Of a DNA stretch of 64,000 bases, positions 1 to 8,311 are shown in pieces (position 1 is the first letter of the stretch; each line of letters starts with the position of its first letter). The translations under genes and the position numbers were made by a program. The notes beneath the pieces are model-generated. The model saw nothing but the letters and a program-made list of their open reading frames with translations, was not told the DNA's origin and did not search any database. Source of the stretch: Thermoanaerobacterium thermosaccharolyticum DSM 571 (GTDB lineage Bacteria > Bacillota > Thermoanaerobacteria > Thermoanaerobacterales > Thermoanaerobacteraceae); contig NC_014410.1 in NCBI RefSeq assembly GCF_000145615.1, positions 910,001 through 974,000 on the forward strand. Direction: 5' to 3'.

Positions 1-96
1 AGCTTTTTTTGCTTCTTTTATATACATAATTATTTTTTCACAGTTGTTCTTTATGTCGCCCACAGTTGGATTCAGCTGTGCTAATGCTATCTTCAT
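1..96 (-). CDS. nadE: NAD+ synthetase, N-terminal fragment (runs off the window)
   Basis: The 32 visible codons read MKIALAQLNPTVGDI and onward. This is the opening of the carbon-nitrogen-hydrolase (glutaminase) domain of glutamine-dependent NAD+ synthetases, which aminate deamido-NAD in the cytoplasm. The ATG at 96-94 follows a good ribosome binding site (GAGGTGAG, spacing about 4). The gene continues past position 1, so the synthetase half cannot be seen. Other nitrilase-family proteins can start similarly, so the assignment depends on this N-terminal signature alone. It lies downstream of the ABC transporter genes on the same strand but is separated from them by a terminator. Confidence 0.72.
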   Translation of the reverse strand, partial: MKIALAQLNPTVGDIKNNCEKIIMYIKEAKKA

Positions 97-143
97 AAAT
101 CTCACCTCGAAATATTTTCATAAAGATATTTTAGCACATAATG

Positions 144-176
144 AAAAAAAATACACCAGCATAATGCGGTGCAGTA
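144..176 (-). terminator. Rho-independent terminator after the ABC transporter operon
   Basis: On the minus strand a TGCACCGC / GC-T-GGTGTA hairpin (one bulge, one G-U pair) is followed by eight T residues. It lies just past the permease stop codon and before the nadE start, so it separates the two transcription units. Confidence 0.7.
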
Positions 177-187
177 CATTACATAAA

Positions 188-997
188 CTACTGCCATTTG
201 ATTATTTTTTTTTCAATGTATACTAAAAGTACGTACATCAATGCAGCCAGCACAGATAAAATTAGGACACTGGACATGACTATGTCAAGCTTGAATATCT
301 GTCCGCCATACACGATGAGATATCCTAGACCAGCTTTAGATACTAAGAATTCGCCTGTTATTACGCCAACCCAAGATAGCCCCATGTTGATTTTTATGGC
401 AGACATGATAGTTGGGATACTGGCTGGCAAAATGCACTTTGTAAGTATTTGATACTTTGTAGCGCCAAATGTCTTTAAAAGTTTTATCTTATCCTCATCT
501 ACTTGCATAAAGCCTGTCTCTAAACTTATTATTGTGACGATTAAAGATATAGCCAGTCCCATCGTTATTATAGGTGCTTCGCCATTTCCCATCCATACGA
601 TGAATATAGGACCTAATGCGATCTTTGGCAGGCTGTTTAATACTATTAGATATGGTTCAGCTACTTTTGATGCAAATGAAGACCACCAAAGCATGATTGC
701 AATTGCTATGCCTATAAATGTACCAAGTGCAAATCCTATCAATGTCTCACTTAGTGTAACCCATATGTGTGTAAACAGTGAGCCGTCTTCACTTAAATTT
801 ATGATTGTTTTAAGCATTCTAGAAGGCTGGCTAAATAAAAATGGATCTATCAATTTAAGCCTTCCGGCTATTTCCCAAACAGCAAAAAATGCAATCAATA
901 TTATAATCTGAGTAGTTCTTATAGCTATCTCTTTTCTTTTGACTTTTTTTAAGAATTCTCTGTGCTCTTTTGACATGTTTGACGTTATTTCATACAT
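188..997 (-). CDS. ABC transporter permease, SsuC/TauC/ThiX type
   Basis: This 269-aa polytopic membrane protein belongs to the BPD_transp_1 permease family used by sulfonate, taurine, nitrate and pyrimidine (thiamine-precursor) importers. A first membrane segment (IIILIAFFAVWEIAG) is followed by the canonical cytoplasmic coupling loop (LLKTFGATKYQILTKCILPASIP) and several more segments. The open frame extends to 1159 but overlaps the ATPase gene. Two in-frame ATGs at 1003 and 997 follow GGAAGGAG; the 997 start has the better spacing (10 versus 4 nt) and overlaps the ATPase stop by 8 nt, implying translational coupling. It forms one operon with the ATPase and binding protein. The substrate is not determined by sequence. 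Confidence 0.88.
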   Translation of the reverse strand: MYEITSNMSKEHREFLKKVKRKEIAIRTTQIIILIAFFAVWEIAGRLKLIDPFLFSQPSRMLKTIINLSEDGSLFTHIWVTLSETLIGFALGTFIGIAIAIMLWWSSFASKVAEPYLIVLNSLPKIALGPIFIVWMGNGEAPIITMGLAISLIVTIISLETGFMQVDEDKIKLLKTFGATKYQILTKCILPASIPTIMSAIKINMGLSWVGVITGEFLVSKAGLGYLIVYGGQIFKLDIVMSSVLILSVLAALMYVLLVYIEKKIIKWQ

Positions 998-1736
998 GGA
1001 CATCAAGCTCCTTCCATATCTCGTTGAAATAATCTCTAAATTCCGGGGCTTTTCTGCATCCAATCGGAGAGCGGTTATCGCATGTAAGGTGTATTTCATG
1101 CACGCTTTTAACAACTGCCGGCCTATTAGACAAAACCACGATCCTATCGCACATTGCAATTGCCTCGGATATATCGTGAGTAACGATAATAGCTGTCTTT
1201 TTTACTCCCTTCAATATGCTCCATACCTCATCAGATATTGCAAGCCTTGTCTGATAATCAAGTGCTGAAAAAGCCTCATCCAATAGCATAATGTCAGGCT
1301 TTAAGGCCAGAGTCCTGATTAATGCTGCCCTTTGCCTCATTCCTCCTGATATCTGATTTGGATAATGGTATTTAAACTCTGCAAGACCGTATCTATCTAA
1401 TAGTCCCTCTACATGCCTTATAGACTCATCATTGACAGCATTTTGTATCTCAAGGCCAAGAAGAACATTCTGCATGATGTTTCGCCACTCAAAAAGGTGA
1501 TCTCTCTGAAGCATGTATCCAACCTTGCCGTTCACTTTTACGCTTCCGCCTGATGGTTTCAAGAGGCCCGCAATAATAGATAAAAGTGTGGACTTGCCAC
1601 ATCCAGAAGGTCCTATGACTCCTACAAATTCACCTTCATATACATTAAAAGAGACATTTTTTATTGCTTCTGTTTCACCCTTTACCGTATGATAGTTTAA
1701 AGAGACATTTTCAAGTTCTACCATGACTTTATCCAT
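990..1736 (-). CDS. ABC transporter ATPase, SsuB/TauB type
   Basis: This 248-aa cytoplasmic ATPase energises the import complex. Walker A is GPSGCGKS, the signature motif is SGGMRQR, and Walker B is MLLDEAFSALD with the switch histidine in IIVTHDISEA. These features match the nitrate/sulfonate/taurine subfamily. The start chosen is ATG 1736, which follows AGGAGGTG with 6-nt spacing; the longer open frame up to 1799 lacks such a site. It lies between the lipoprotein gene upstream and the overlapping permease downstream. Confidence 0.92.
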   Translation of the reverse strand: MDKVMVELENVSLNYHTVKGETEAIKNVSFNVYEGEFVGVIGPSGCGKSTLLSIIAGLLKPSGGSVKVNGKVGYMLQRDHLFEWRNIMQNVLLGLEIQNAVNDESIRHVEGLLDRYGLAEFKYHYPNQISGGMRQRAALIRTLALKPDIMLLDEAFSALDYQTRLAISDEVWSILKGVKKTAIIVTHDISEAIAMCDRIVVLSNRPAVVKSVHEIHLTCDNRSPIGCRKAPEFRDYFNEIWKELDVHV

Positions 1737-1803
1737 AAGATGCACCTCCTGCCATATTTTAAGCATACTTACAGGGGACAATCTTTCTATTGTCCCCACA
1801 ACA

Positions 1804-2823
1804 TCATTTCTTTATCGTTGCTACAGCCTTATCTGCGAAAGTATTGTCTATAAGAGCATTGGGGTCTACTTTGCTGTCTATTTCACCGGCATTTAACAAC
1901 ACATTCTGAAGGGCGTCAAAATCAGCCGGCTTCATTTGCGGTGTTGTACCCCATGCATCTATGCTTTTGTATCTGTTAATGACCTTTGTTATGATATCAA
2001 TATCTGTGTCAGGGAAGAATGACTTGATATCTTCAGCAACCTGCTTTGATGAGTGAGATTGAACGTACAGCATTCCTTTGTAAACTGCATTCGTGAAATG
2101 CTGTATGATATCAGGATGTTCTTTTATATAACTTTTTCTAGCATTAAATGTCGTATATGGCACATCATGTCCGGCAGCACCGACAGATGCTACGATATAT
2201 CCGCCTTTTTCGCTTTCCACCTGCGATGCTGTCGGTTCAAACAGTGCGACGTAGTCTGCATCGGATCTCATAAATGCACCGGCGGTTGCTGTAAATTGTA
2301 GATTTGTAACTAGATTTACATCTTTCTTAGGATCTAGTCCGTGTTCTTTCAGTATATATTCAAGAGTCATTTCAGGCATGCCACCGGGCCTTCCGCCTAT
2401 TATCTTTTTTCCTTTTAAGTTTTCCCACTTGAAATTCGGTTCTGGCTTTTTGCCTACTAAGAATGAGCCGTCTTTTTTTGTAAGTTGTGCAAAATTTACA
2501 AGGTAATCCTCTTTTCCTTCCTTATATACGTAGACGGTAGTTTCTGGACCTTGCAGTCCTATGTCGGCTTGACCTGATACAACTGCTGTTGCGGCTTTGT
2601 CAGAACCTTGTGCGGTTGTTATCTCCAATTGAAGTCCTTCTTCTTTGAAAAATCCTTTATTTACTGCTGCGTAGTACGGTGCATAAAAAATCGAGTGAAC
2701 TGTCTCAATAAAATTTATCTTTGTAATCTGCTGCTCTTTTGCTTTACATCCTGTAAACAAAACAGATGTAAGTATCAATGTAAGTATAAGCGTAAAAATA
2801 AGTAATTTCCTATGCTTTCTCAT
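1804..2823 (-). CDS. ABC transporter substrate-binding lipoprotein, NMT1/THI5-like
   Basis: This 339-aa protein has a lipoprotein signal peptide (basic start, hydrophobic stretch, lipobox LFTGC with Cys near residue 26) and should be anchored outside the membrane. The mature part resembles SsuA/ThiY-type binding proteins: FIETVHSIFYAPYYAAVNKGF, then GKKIIGGRPGGMPEMTLEYIL. The start is ATG 2823 behind GGGAGGT; an ATG five codons earlier overlaps that site. It is the first gene of the operon. Candidate ligands are a thiamine-pyrimidine precursor, riboflavin-like compounds or an alkanesulfonate. No thiamin or FMN riboswitch is recognisable in the upstream 180 nt, so regulation does not settle the ligand. 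Confidence 0.85.
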   Translation of the reverse strand: MRKHRKLLIFTLILTLILTSVLFTGCKAKEQQITKINFIETVHSIFYAPYYAAVNKGFFKEEGLQLEITTAQGSDKAATAVVSGQADIGLQGPETTVYVYKEGKEDYLVNFAQLTKKDGSFLVGKKPEPNFKWENLKGKKIIGGRPGGMPEMTLEYILKEHGLDPKKDVNLVTNLQFTATAGAFMRSDADYVALFEPTASQVESEKGGYIVASVGAAGHDVPYTTFNARKSYIKEHPDIIQHFTNAVYKGMLYVQSHSSKQVAEDIKSFFPDTDIDIITKVINRYKSIDAWGTTPQMKPADFDALQNVLLNAGEIDSKVDPNALIDNTFADKAVATIKK

Positions 2824-2937
2824 GAATATACCTCCCATTTATTTATATTTCAGTTTATTATATTCTATCAATTGCAAATGGTGATTGAATGGAAAATAAG
2901 ATTTTTTCAATTACCGATTCGTTAAATGATTAGATAA

Positions 2938-2966
2938 GAAGGAAATTAAATATTTTTGTCGAATAA
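2938..2966 (+). promoter_or_regulatory. Sigma-H-type promoter of the O-antigen-ligase/TPR gene
   Basis: GAAGGAAAT at 2938-2946 and GTCGAATAA at 2958-2966, separated by exactly 11 nt, match the sigma-H (Spo0H) consensus RNAGGAWWW / RNNGAATWW. The predicted transcription start is about 40 nt upstream of the ATG at 3011. The same layout recurs at 7140, 9373 and 23115. The TGTCGAA core also matches a Spo0A box, but the conserved upstream AAGGA element at fixed spacing favours a promoter. Confidence 0.65.
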
Positions 2967-3010
2967 GATTATTTGTGTATTTTTTATAACATGTACAAAG
3001 GAGAATTAAT

Positions 3011-5518
3011 ATGGCACAGAAAGCAGCAAAAAAGAGAAAAGTCAATGTTAATGTAGAAAAAAGCAGTACAAATACTATTTTTACAATTAATATCGTATTT
3101 TACATATCATTGCTTCTATTGGTGGCATTACCACCGTATTTTAGAGGCATGTACTTCGACAATGAATTTCTGCCTACCATCGGAATTACATCTATTGTGG
3201 TGCTGATTTGGGCACTTATAAAGATATTTAAAAAGGAACCCATAATTACAGAAAGACTTGACTATGCTGCATTATCCCTTGTTGGAGCATATCTTATATC
3301 AACATTTTTCGCGGTAAATATACGGACTGCAATAGGGGAGACGTTAAAATACGTAGACTATGTGTTTATCTATTTTATGGTAAGCAGGCTTGCTAATGAC
3401 AAGAAAAAGATATGGGTTCTTTTAAATGTACTTGTTTTAAGTTCATTTGGAGTAGCTGTAGTAGGGCTTTTATCTGCTGCAGGATACATAAACTACAATG
3501 GATCATGGGTAGGTGGAAGAATCAATTCTACATTTCAATATGCTAATACTGCAGCGTCATTTATGATGGCATTTTTGTTTGTGAACTTTGCCCTTATATC
3601 ATACACAGAAAATAAATACATAAAAGCACTGTATGGGATAGAAGCATTTGTACAGTTTTATGCTTACATATTTACATTGTCCCGCGGTGCATGGGTAATG
3701 TTTCCGTTTTTGTTTCTGTTCCTTATCATAATGATGCCAAAAGGTAAAAAGGTGGAGCCTTTCATCTACTTAATAGGTATAGTCGTAGCATCGTCACTGC
3801 CTATAGTGAAATTTAATTCTATTGTAAATGGTCCTAAACCACACAATCTGCTTATGTGGATATTTGTAGGAGCTTTGCTATCAGCTATTTTCACATATCT
3901 GATAAGTTTCATAGTTGATGCTGTAAATAAGATAAGCTTAAAAGTAGGTATATCGATAATTGTTATTGTGGGCATTCTTTCATCAATAGGTGGATACATG
4001 GTATTGACATCGCAAATGCCGCTTACATTAAGTCATGGTCAAAATGAGGCCGACAGCTTAAAAAGCGTCACAAGATTTGTCAATGTTGATGCTGATAGGA
4101 TTTATGTTCTTAAATATACGGTAAAATCAGAAAATAGCGAAAACAGGGATTGGGCGTATGGAATCACAATAGACAGCAGAAATGATTTAGATCAGCCTAC
4201 AAAAATTAAAGATGTGTACGACAAAGAAAGTTTCAGCGGAGAAAAAACTATTGAATTTTCTACGTTAAAGGACACCAAGAGGTTGGCTATAACTTTTATA
4301 AACAATTTTAAAGATACGTCTGTAACATTTAAAAAAGCGTATATATATCCAAAAAACAACCCAAAAGATGTACAAAACATTATGCTTAAATACAAGTACC
4401 TGCCTGAAAATGTGGCATCAAGGATACAGGATATTAGCCTAAGTAGCCACAGCAGTTCAGAGCGCATGCAGTTTTACAAAGATGGATTTAAGATTTTTAA
4501 AGATTATCCGCTGTTTGGAGCAGGTGGAGGGGCATGGGCATCCCTTTACTTCAAGTATCAGTCTTACCTCTATTGGACTACGCAGACACATAATTACTTC
4601 ATGCAGGTTTTGCTTGATACAGGTGTAGTTGGAGCAGCAGCAATCATATTCTTCTTAATTGCTCTCATATTATCAATATTTAAGCTCTATAAAGCAGAAA
4701 TGGATAGATATGAGCGCATACTGCTGGCATCTGCTGCAACAGGCATATTAAGCCTTTATGCCCATGCAGCAATGGATTTTGACCTTTCTTTATCTGCTGT
4801 AACGATAGCGCTGTACGCCCTTATTGGCATAATAAACAGCATGAGTATAAGCAGGAAAGAGTCAGCAACACCAATTATAAAAGGCAAAAAATTGTACAAT
4901 GGATATTACAACTATGGAGTTTTAATAGTTGGAATAGTCGTCATGTTTATATCATTCTCTCTTTCGGCTGCGTTGAGATACGCTGAAAAAGGTGACAGTT
5001 TGGTGAAGACAAACAATATTGGTCAAGCTATGCAATACTACAAAAGCGCTGTATCATATGATCCGTGGAATGCAAAGTACAGGATGTCTTACGGGCAGAC
5101 ATTGGCTAGCATAGCAGATCAGACAAAGGACGCAGCGACACTTCAGGAGGCAATGAATGAAGAGCAGAAAGCAGTAGATCTAGAACCGTTTAATTCTCAA
5201 TTATCGGCGCAGCTTGGAGCTTTTTACCTTGCCCATGGACAGATAGATAAAGGAATACAGTATGTCAAAAAAGCTGTTGAAGTCCAGCCTTTAAGGCCAG
5301 AAAACTATCAACAGCTGGCAGATGCGTATAACAAAGTTGGCATGTTTTACCTGCAAAACAACAATAAAGTGAAAGCGAAAGAGTATCTTGAAAAAGCTGT
5401 CGATGTGGAGAATTTGTTTAATGAAGCCAATTCTAAATCAGAAGAACCGAAACCTATGACAGATACAATGAAGAAAATAGTAGACAATTCTAAACAAATA
5501 TTAAAAGGGATACAGTGA
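3011..5518 (+). CDS. O-antigen ligase-like polytopic membrane protein with C-terminal TPR repeats
   Basis: This 835-aa protein has a lysine-rich N-terminus, about a dozen membrane segments in the first 650 residues, a large extracytoplasmic loop (roughly residues 345-480), and the Wzy_C/O-antigen-ligase region around WTTQTHNYFMQVLLDTGVVG. The last 180 residues form TPR-like repeats (AMQYYKSAVSYDPWNAKY, GIQYVKKAVEVQPLRPENY). This family polymerises or ligates surface polysaccharide or glycan from polyprenyl carriers outside the membrane, and the TPR part probably recruits partners. ATG 3011 follows AAAGGAG. It is monocistronic: a sigma-H-type promoter lies upstream and a terminator overlaps its stop codon. 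It lies about 6 kb from the exopolysaccharide genes, so its substrate is unknown. Confidence 0.82.
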   Translation: MAQKAAKKRKVNVNVEKSSTNTIFTINIVFYISLLLLVALPPYFRGMYFDNEFLPTIGITSIVVLIWALIKIFKKEPIITERLDYAALSLVGAYLISTFFAVNIRTAIGETLKYVDYVFIYFMVSRLANDKKKIWVLLNVLVLSSFGVAVVGLLSAAGYINYNGSWVGGRINSTFQYANTAASFMMAFLFVNFALISYTENKYIKALYGIEAFVQFYAYIFTLSRGAWVMFPFLFLFLIIMMPKGKKVEPFIYLIGIVVASSLPIVKFNSIVNGPKPHNLLMWIFVGALLSAIFTYLISFIVDAVNKISLKVGISIIVIVGILSSIGGYMVLTSQMPLTLSHGQNEADSLKSVTRFVNVDADRIYVLKYTVKSENSENRDWAYGITIDSRNDLDQPTKIKDVYDKESFSGEKTIEFSTLKDTKRLAITFINNFKDTSVTFKKAYIYPKNNPKDVQNIMLKYKYLPENVASRIQDISLSSHSSSERMQFYKDGFKIFKDYPLFGAGGGAWASLYFKYQSYLYWTTQTHNYFMQVLLDTGVVGAAAIIFFLIALILSIFKLYKAEMDRYERILLASAATGILSLYAHAAMDFDLSLSAVTIALYALIGIINSMSISRKESATPIIKGKKLYNGYYNYGVLIVGIVVMFISFSLSAALRYAEKGDSLVKTNNIGQAMQYYKSAVSYDPWNAKYRMSYGQTLASIADQTKDAATLQEAMNEEQKAVDLEPFNSQLSAQLGAFYLAHGQIDKGIQYVKKAVEVQPLRPENYQQLADAYNKVGMFYLQNNNKVKAKEYLEKAVDVENLFNEANSKSEEPKPMTDTMKKIVDNSKQILKGIQ

Positions 5519-5533
5519 TGTATCCTTTTTTTT
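5503..5533 (+). terminator. Rho-independent terminator overlapping the stop codon
   Basis: GGATACA (5508-5514), loop GTGA, TGTATCC (5519-5525), then eight T residues. The TGA stop codon lies in the loop region, so translation and termination are packed together. Confidence 0.88.
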
Positions 5534-5551
5534 GTATCCATATTGTACTGA

Positions 5552-5580
5552 TTGACATGTTCGCATTTAATAGATACAAT
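5552..5580 (+). promoter_or_regulatory. Sigma-A promoter of pdxST
   Basis: A perfect TTGACA (5552-5557) is followed after 17 nt by TACAAT (5575-5580), giving a leader of about 45 nt before the pdxS ATG at 5632. Confidence 0.8.
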
Positions 5581-5631
5581 TGATTTAAAATAATAAAAAT
5601 TGTTATATAGTAAATAGGGGGAATAAGTACA

Positions 5632-6510
5632 ATGAATGAAAGATATGAATTAAATAAAAACCTTGCTCAAATGCTAAAAGGCGGAGTCATAATGGATGTT
5701 ACAACACCTGAACAGGCTGTTATCGCAGAAAAGGCTGGTGCAGTTGCAGTAATGGCGCTTGAAAGGGTACCTGCCGATATAAGAGCGCATGGCGGCGTTG
5801 CAAGGATGTCAGATCCAAAGATAATAAAAGCGATAAAAGAAGCCGTGTCAATACCTGTCATGGCAAAAGTCAGGATAGGACATTTTGTGGAAGCACAGGT
5901 TTTAGAGGCTTTGAAGATAGATTATATTGATGAAAGTGAAGTGCTGACACCTGCAGATGAATCATACCACATAAACAAGTGGCAGTTTAAAGTTCCATTT
6001 GTTTGCGGTGCGCGAAACTTAGGGGAAGCATTAAGGAGAATTGGCGAAGGTGCCTCAATGATAAGGACTAAAGGTGAAGCAGGTACAGGAAATGTAGTTG
6101 AAGCAGTAAGACATATGAGAACTATAACAGCAGAGATAAAAAGACTTACAACTTTAAGCGATGAAGAACTTATGACAGCAGCAAAGGAATTGCAGGCTCC
6201 TTATGAATTAGTAAAATATGTTGCAGAAAACGGGAGACTGCCAGTTGTGAATTTTGCAGCGGGAGGTATTGCAACACCGGCAGATGCTGCACTGATGATG
6301 CAGCTTGGAGCAGATGGGGTCTTTGTAGGTTCAGGCATATTTAAATCAGAAAACCCCGAAAAGCGTGCTCAAGCAATTGTAAAAGCTACGACATATTATG
6401 ACAAACCAGAGATAATAGCAGAAGTATCAGAAGGATTGGGCGAAGCAATGAATAGCATCGATATAAGGGATCTTTCAGAAAAAGATTTATATGCCAATAG
6501 GGGCTGGTAA
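5632..6510 (+). CDS. pdxS: Pyridoxal 5'-phosphate synthase, lyase/synthase subunit PdxS
   Basis: This 292-aa TIM-barrel enzyme makes pyridoxal 5'-phosphate from ribose 5-phosphate, glyceraldehyde 3-phosphate and ammonia supplied by PdxT, in a cytoplasmic 12+12 complex. Diagnostic stretches are [48 protein letters not shown] (K79, the ribose-phosphate Schiff-base lysine), [17 protein letters not shown] and [19 protein letters not shown]. Length and motif order are those of the family. ATG 5632 follows AGGGGGAATAAGTACA. pdxT starts one base after its stop codon. Confidence 0.97.
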   Translation: MNERYELNKNLAQMLKGGVIMDVTTPEQAVIAEKAGAVAVMALERVPADIRAHGGVARMSDPKIIKAIKEAVSIPVMAKVRIGHFVEAQVLEALKIDYIDESEVLTPADESYHINKWQFKVPFVCGARNLGEALRRIGEGASMIRTKGEAGTGNVVEAVRHMRTITAEIKRLTTLSDEELMTAAKELQAPYELVKYVAENGRLPVVNFAAGGIATPADAALMMQLGADGVFVGSGIFKSENPEKRAQAIVKATTYYDKPEIIAEVSEGLGEAMNSIDIRDLSEKDLYANRGW

Positions 6511-6511
6511 A

Positions 6512-7078
6512 ATGCGTGTTGGTGTTCTTGCGATACAAGGTTCTGTAGAAGAACATATAGATAAACTAAAAAGATTAGATGGTATAACACCTGTAGAAGC
6601 AAAAGATAAAGAGACTTTAAAAAGCATAGATGCACTTATATTACCTGGCGGGGAAAGCACTGCCATAGGAAAAATGCTTAATGACTTTGACTTAAAAGAT
6701 GTAATTATAGATCTTTACAGATCTGGTGCGCCTATATGGGGAACGTGTGCAGGTATGATATTGATGGCTAAACATATCGTGAATGATGATAAAGTTCATT
6801 TAGGTATAATGGACATAAAGGTGCGGAGAAATGCGTACGGAAGTCAGCTTGATAGCTTTACAACAAAGCTTAGTATGCCTGACGTATCAAAAGACGAAAT
6901 AGATGCAGTGTTTATAAGAGCGCCTTATATTGAGGATGTAGGAAAAAATGTAAAGGTGCTATCTAGATACAATGGGAAAATAGTGGCAGCGAGGGAAGGC
7001 AACCTTTTTGCGACTTCGTTTCATCCAGAACTGACGGACGACTTAAGTTTTTACAAGTATTTTTTAGGGCTGCAGTAA
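6512..7078 (+). CDS. pdxT: Pyridoxal 5'-phosphate synthase, glutaminase subunit PdxT
   Basis: This 188-aa class I glutamine amidotransferase releases ammonia from glutamine and passes it to PdxS. It starts MRVGVLAIQGSVEEH, carries LPGGESTAIGKM, the nucleophile Cys79 in WGTCAGMI, and the His/Glu of the triad in SFHPELTDD. The start chosen is ATG 6512, 1 nt after the pdxS stop; the longer open frame would overlap the end of pdxS. The Shine-Dalgarno site is weak, so translation is probably coupled to pdxS. Confidence 0.96.
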   Translation: MRVGVLAIQGSVEEHIDKLKRLDGITPVEAKDKETLKSIDALILPGGESTAIGKMLNDFDLKDVIIDLYRSGAPIWGTCAGMILMAKHIVNDDKVHLGIMDIKVRRNAYGSQLDSFTTKLSMPDVSKDEIDAVFIRAPYIEDVGKNVKVLSRYNGKIVAAREGNLFATSFHPELTDDLSFYKYFLGLQ

Positions 7079-7100
7079 ATGCAGCCTTAGTTTATTTTTT
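7067..7100 (+). terminator. Rho-independent terminator of pdxST
   Basis: GGCTGCA (7068-7074), loop GTAAA (contains the pdxT stop), TGCAGCC (7080-7086), followed by a T-rich tract. Confidence 0.87.
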
Positions 7101-7139
7101 GTATACTTTAAGATTTTATTAAAAATTTTGATAGTAAAA

Positions 7140-7168
7140 GAAGGATTTTCAAAATTTATGTCGAATAG
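7140..7168 (+). promoter_or_regulatory. Sigma-H-type promoter, Rpn-like unit 1
   Basis: GAAGGATTT (7140-7148), 11-nt spacer, GTCGAATAG (7160-7168). This matches the sigma-H consensus at all but the last position. Transcription would start near 7175 and give a ~180-nt leader. Confidence 0.6.
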
Positions 7169-7182
7169 ATTTATACTATAAA

Positions 7183-7309
7183 GTAGTAATATTATCCAGA
7201 AATATTCATGAGGCTGTTTCGGCGCCCGTGAATGTTGATGGTGTTAATATTTTGCTACATAGCGGAGGCGGTGAATTTATTCACTGGTGTCCGTATAGCG
7301 AAGCTATAC
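7183..7309 (+). promoter_or_regulatory. Strongly structured 5' leader (candidate cis-regulatory RNA), copy 1
   Basis: Manual folding gives an outer helix GTAG/CTAC (7183-7186 with 7255-7258) continued by AATATTA/TAATATT (7188-7194 with 7245-7251). This encloses a ~13-bp hairpin (7201-7214 with 7224-7236, one bulged A, several G-U pairs). Two further hairpins follow: GTGAAT/ATTCAC near 7271-7284 and a perfect GTATAGC-GAA-GCTATAC at 7293-7309. The region is more GC-rich than its surroundings and is not coding. I do not recognise it as a known riboswitch class. A regulatory role is inference. Confidence 0.45.
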
Positions 7310-7354
7310 CTATTTTGAGGGAAATGTGATATAATTTAAGGAGAAAGAAATAAA

Positions 7355-8281
7355 ATGAATGATTGGCACAGCGATTTTGTAACAGCCATAAAAGAAGAGC
7401 TAAAAGATGAAAAAGTTGAAATAAAACAAGAAGAATATCTATCAAAAGAGCCTTTAAGAATAGATGTCATAATAATAAAAAAAGAAAAAGATGTAAAGAT
7501 AAATAAAAGGATAGGACAAATATTTAAAAGATACAACATAATAGAGTATAAGTCTCCAGATGATTATGTATCAATAGATGATTATTTCAAGGGATTAGGC
7601 TATGTATATCTATATAAATCAATAATGAATGCTTACGAGAAATCACGAAAAGAAGTTGATGATATAAAGATAGAAGAATTAACACTGACATTTGTATGTA
7701 GCAATCTTCCCAAAAAACTCATATCATTTTTAGCAGAACATAAAATTAAATTAGACAATTCTGATAATGGCATTTATTATATACATAATGAATGGATACC
7801 GGTGCAGATAATAGTATTGTCTGAGTTAGAAAATGTAGAGGAAAATTATCCATTGATGGTTTTATCAAATAACATGTATTTCAAAAATGCAATAGAAAAA
7901 ATATTCACCAGTATAAATGAAGCAAAAGAATATGACAATAAAATAAGGTTAATTGAGGCGGCATTTAGAATAGATCCAGGTATAGTTTCGGAGGTGATTA
8001 AGATGTATGCAGACAGATTAAATGAAGAGCAGATGAAATATGTAATAAACAACTTAAAGGAAGCGAACTTTAAAATTTATACTGAGGAAGAATTAAAAAA
8101 GAGTATTGAAAAAGGTATGGAAAATCTCGTTATAAGATTGTTGAAGAAGAAATTCAGTGATATACCTGAAAAATATATAAAGTTAATTGAAGATGCAGAT
8201 GAGAAAACATTGCTTCAAATAGCAGACAACATATTTGAAATTAATAAGATAGAGGACTTAGAAAAATATATTGTAAATTAA
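7355..8281 (+). CDS. Rpn/PD-(D/E)XK-type protein, gene A copy 1
   Basis: This 308-aa protein has an N-terminal PD-(D/E)XK-like core: LRIDVIIIKK supplies the acidic residue and NIIEYKSP the ExK pair (about residues 34-72), as in Rpn-family recombination-promoting nucleases. A helical middle part and a C-terminal domain (LLKKKFSDIPEKYIKLIEDADEKTL) resemble DUF4351-type tails. ATG 7355 follows AAGGAGAAAG. An extended -10 (TGATATAAT, 7328-7335) lies only ~20 nt before the start, in addition to the sigma-H-like promoter further up. Copy 2 at 9588 is nearly identical and a broken relative lies at 42186. Family members are often multicopy and linked to gene transfer; the biological role here is unknown. 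Confidence 0.7.
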   Translation: MNDWHSDFVTAIKEELKDEKVEIKQEEYLSKEPLRIDVIIIKKEKDVKINKRIGQIFKRYNIIEYKSPDDYVSIDDYFKGLGYVYLYKSIMNAYEKSRKEVDDIKIEELTLTFVCSNLPKKLISFLAEHKIKLDNSDNGIYYIHNEWIPVQIIVLSELENVEENYPLMVLSNNMYFKNAIEKIFTSINEAKEYDNKIRLIEAAFRIDPGIVSEVIKMYADRLNEEQMKYVINNLKEANFKIYTEEELKKSIEKGMENLVIRLLKKKFSDIPEKYIKLIEDADEKTLLQIADNIFEINKIEDLEKYIVN

Positions 8282-8311
8282 CATTGTTAATAAGTAGGTA
8301 GGAGAAAAAGA

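Noticed and set aside
998-1159. N-terminal extension of the permease
   Set aside because: It lies wholly within the ATPase gene, lacks a ribosome binding site and is not hydrophobic; the ATG at 997 or 1003 follows AAGGAG.
2824-3010. Thiamin or FMN riboswitch upstream of the binding-protein gene
   Set aside because: No conserved riboswitch core is visible in the ~180 nt available.
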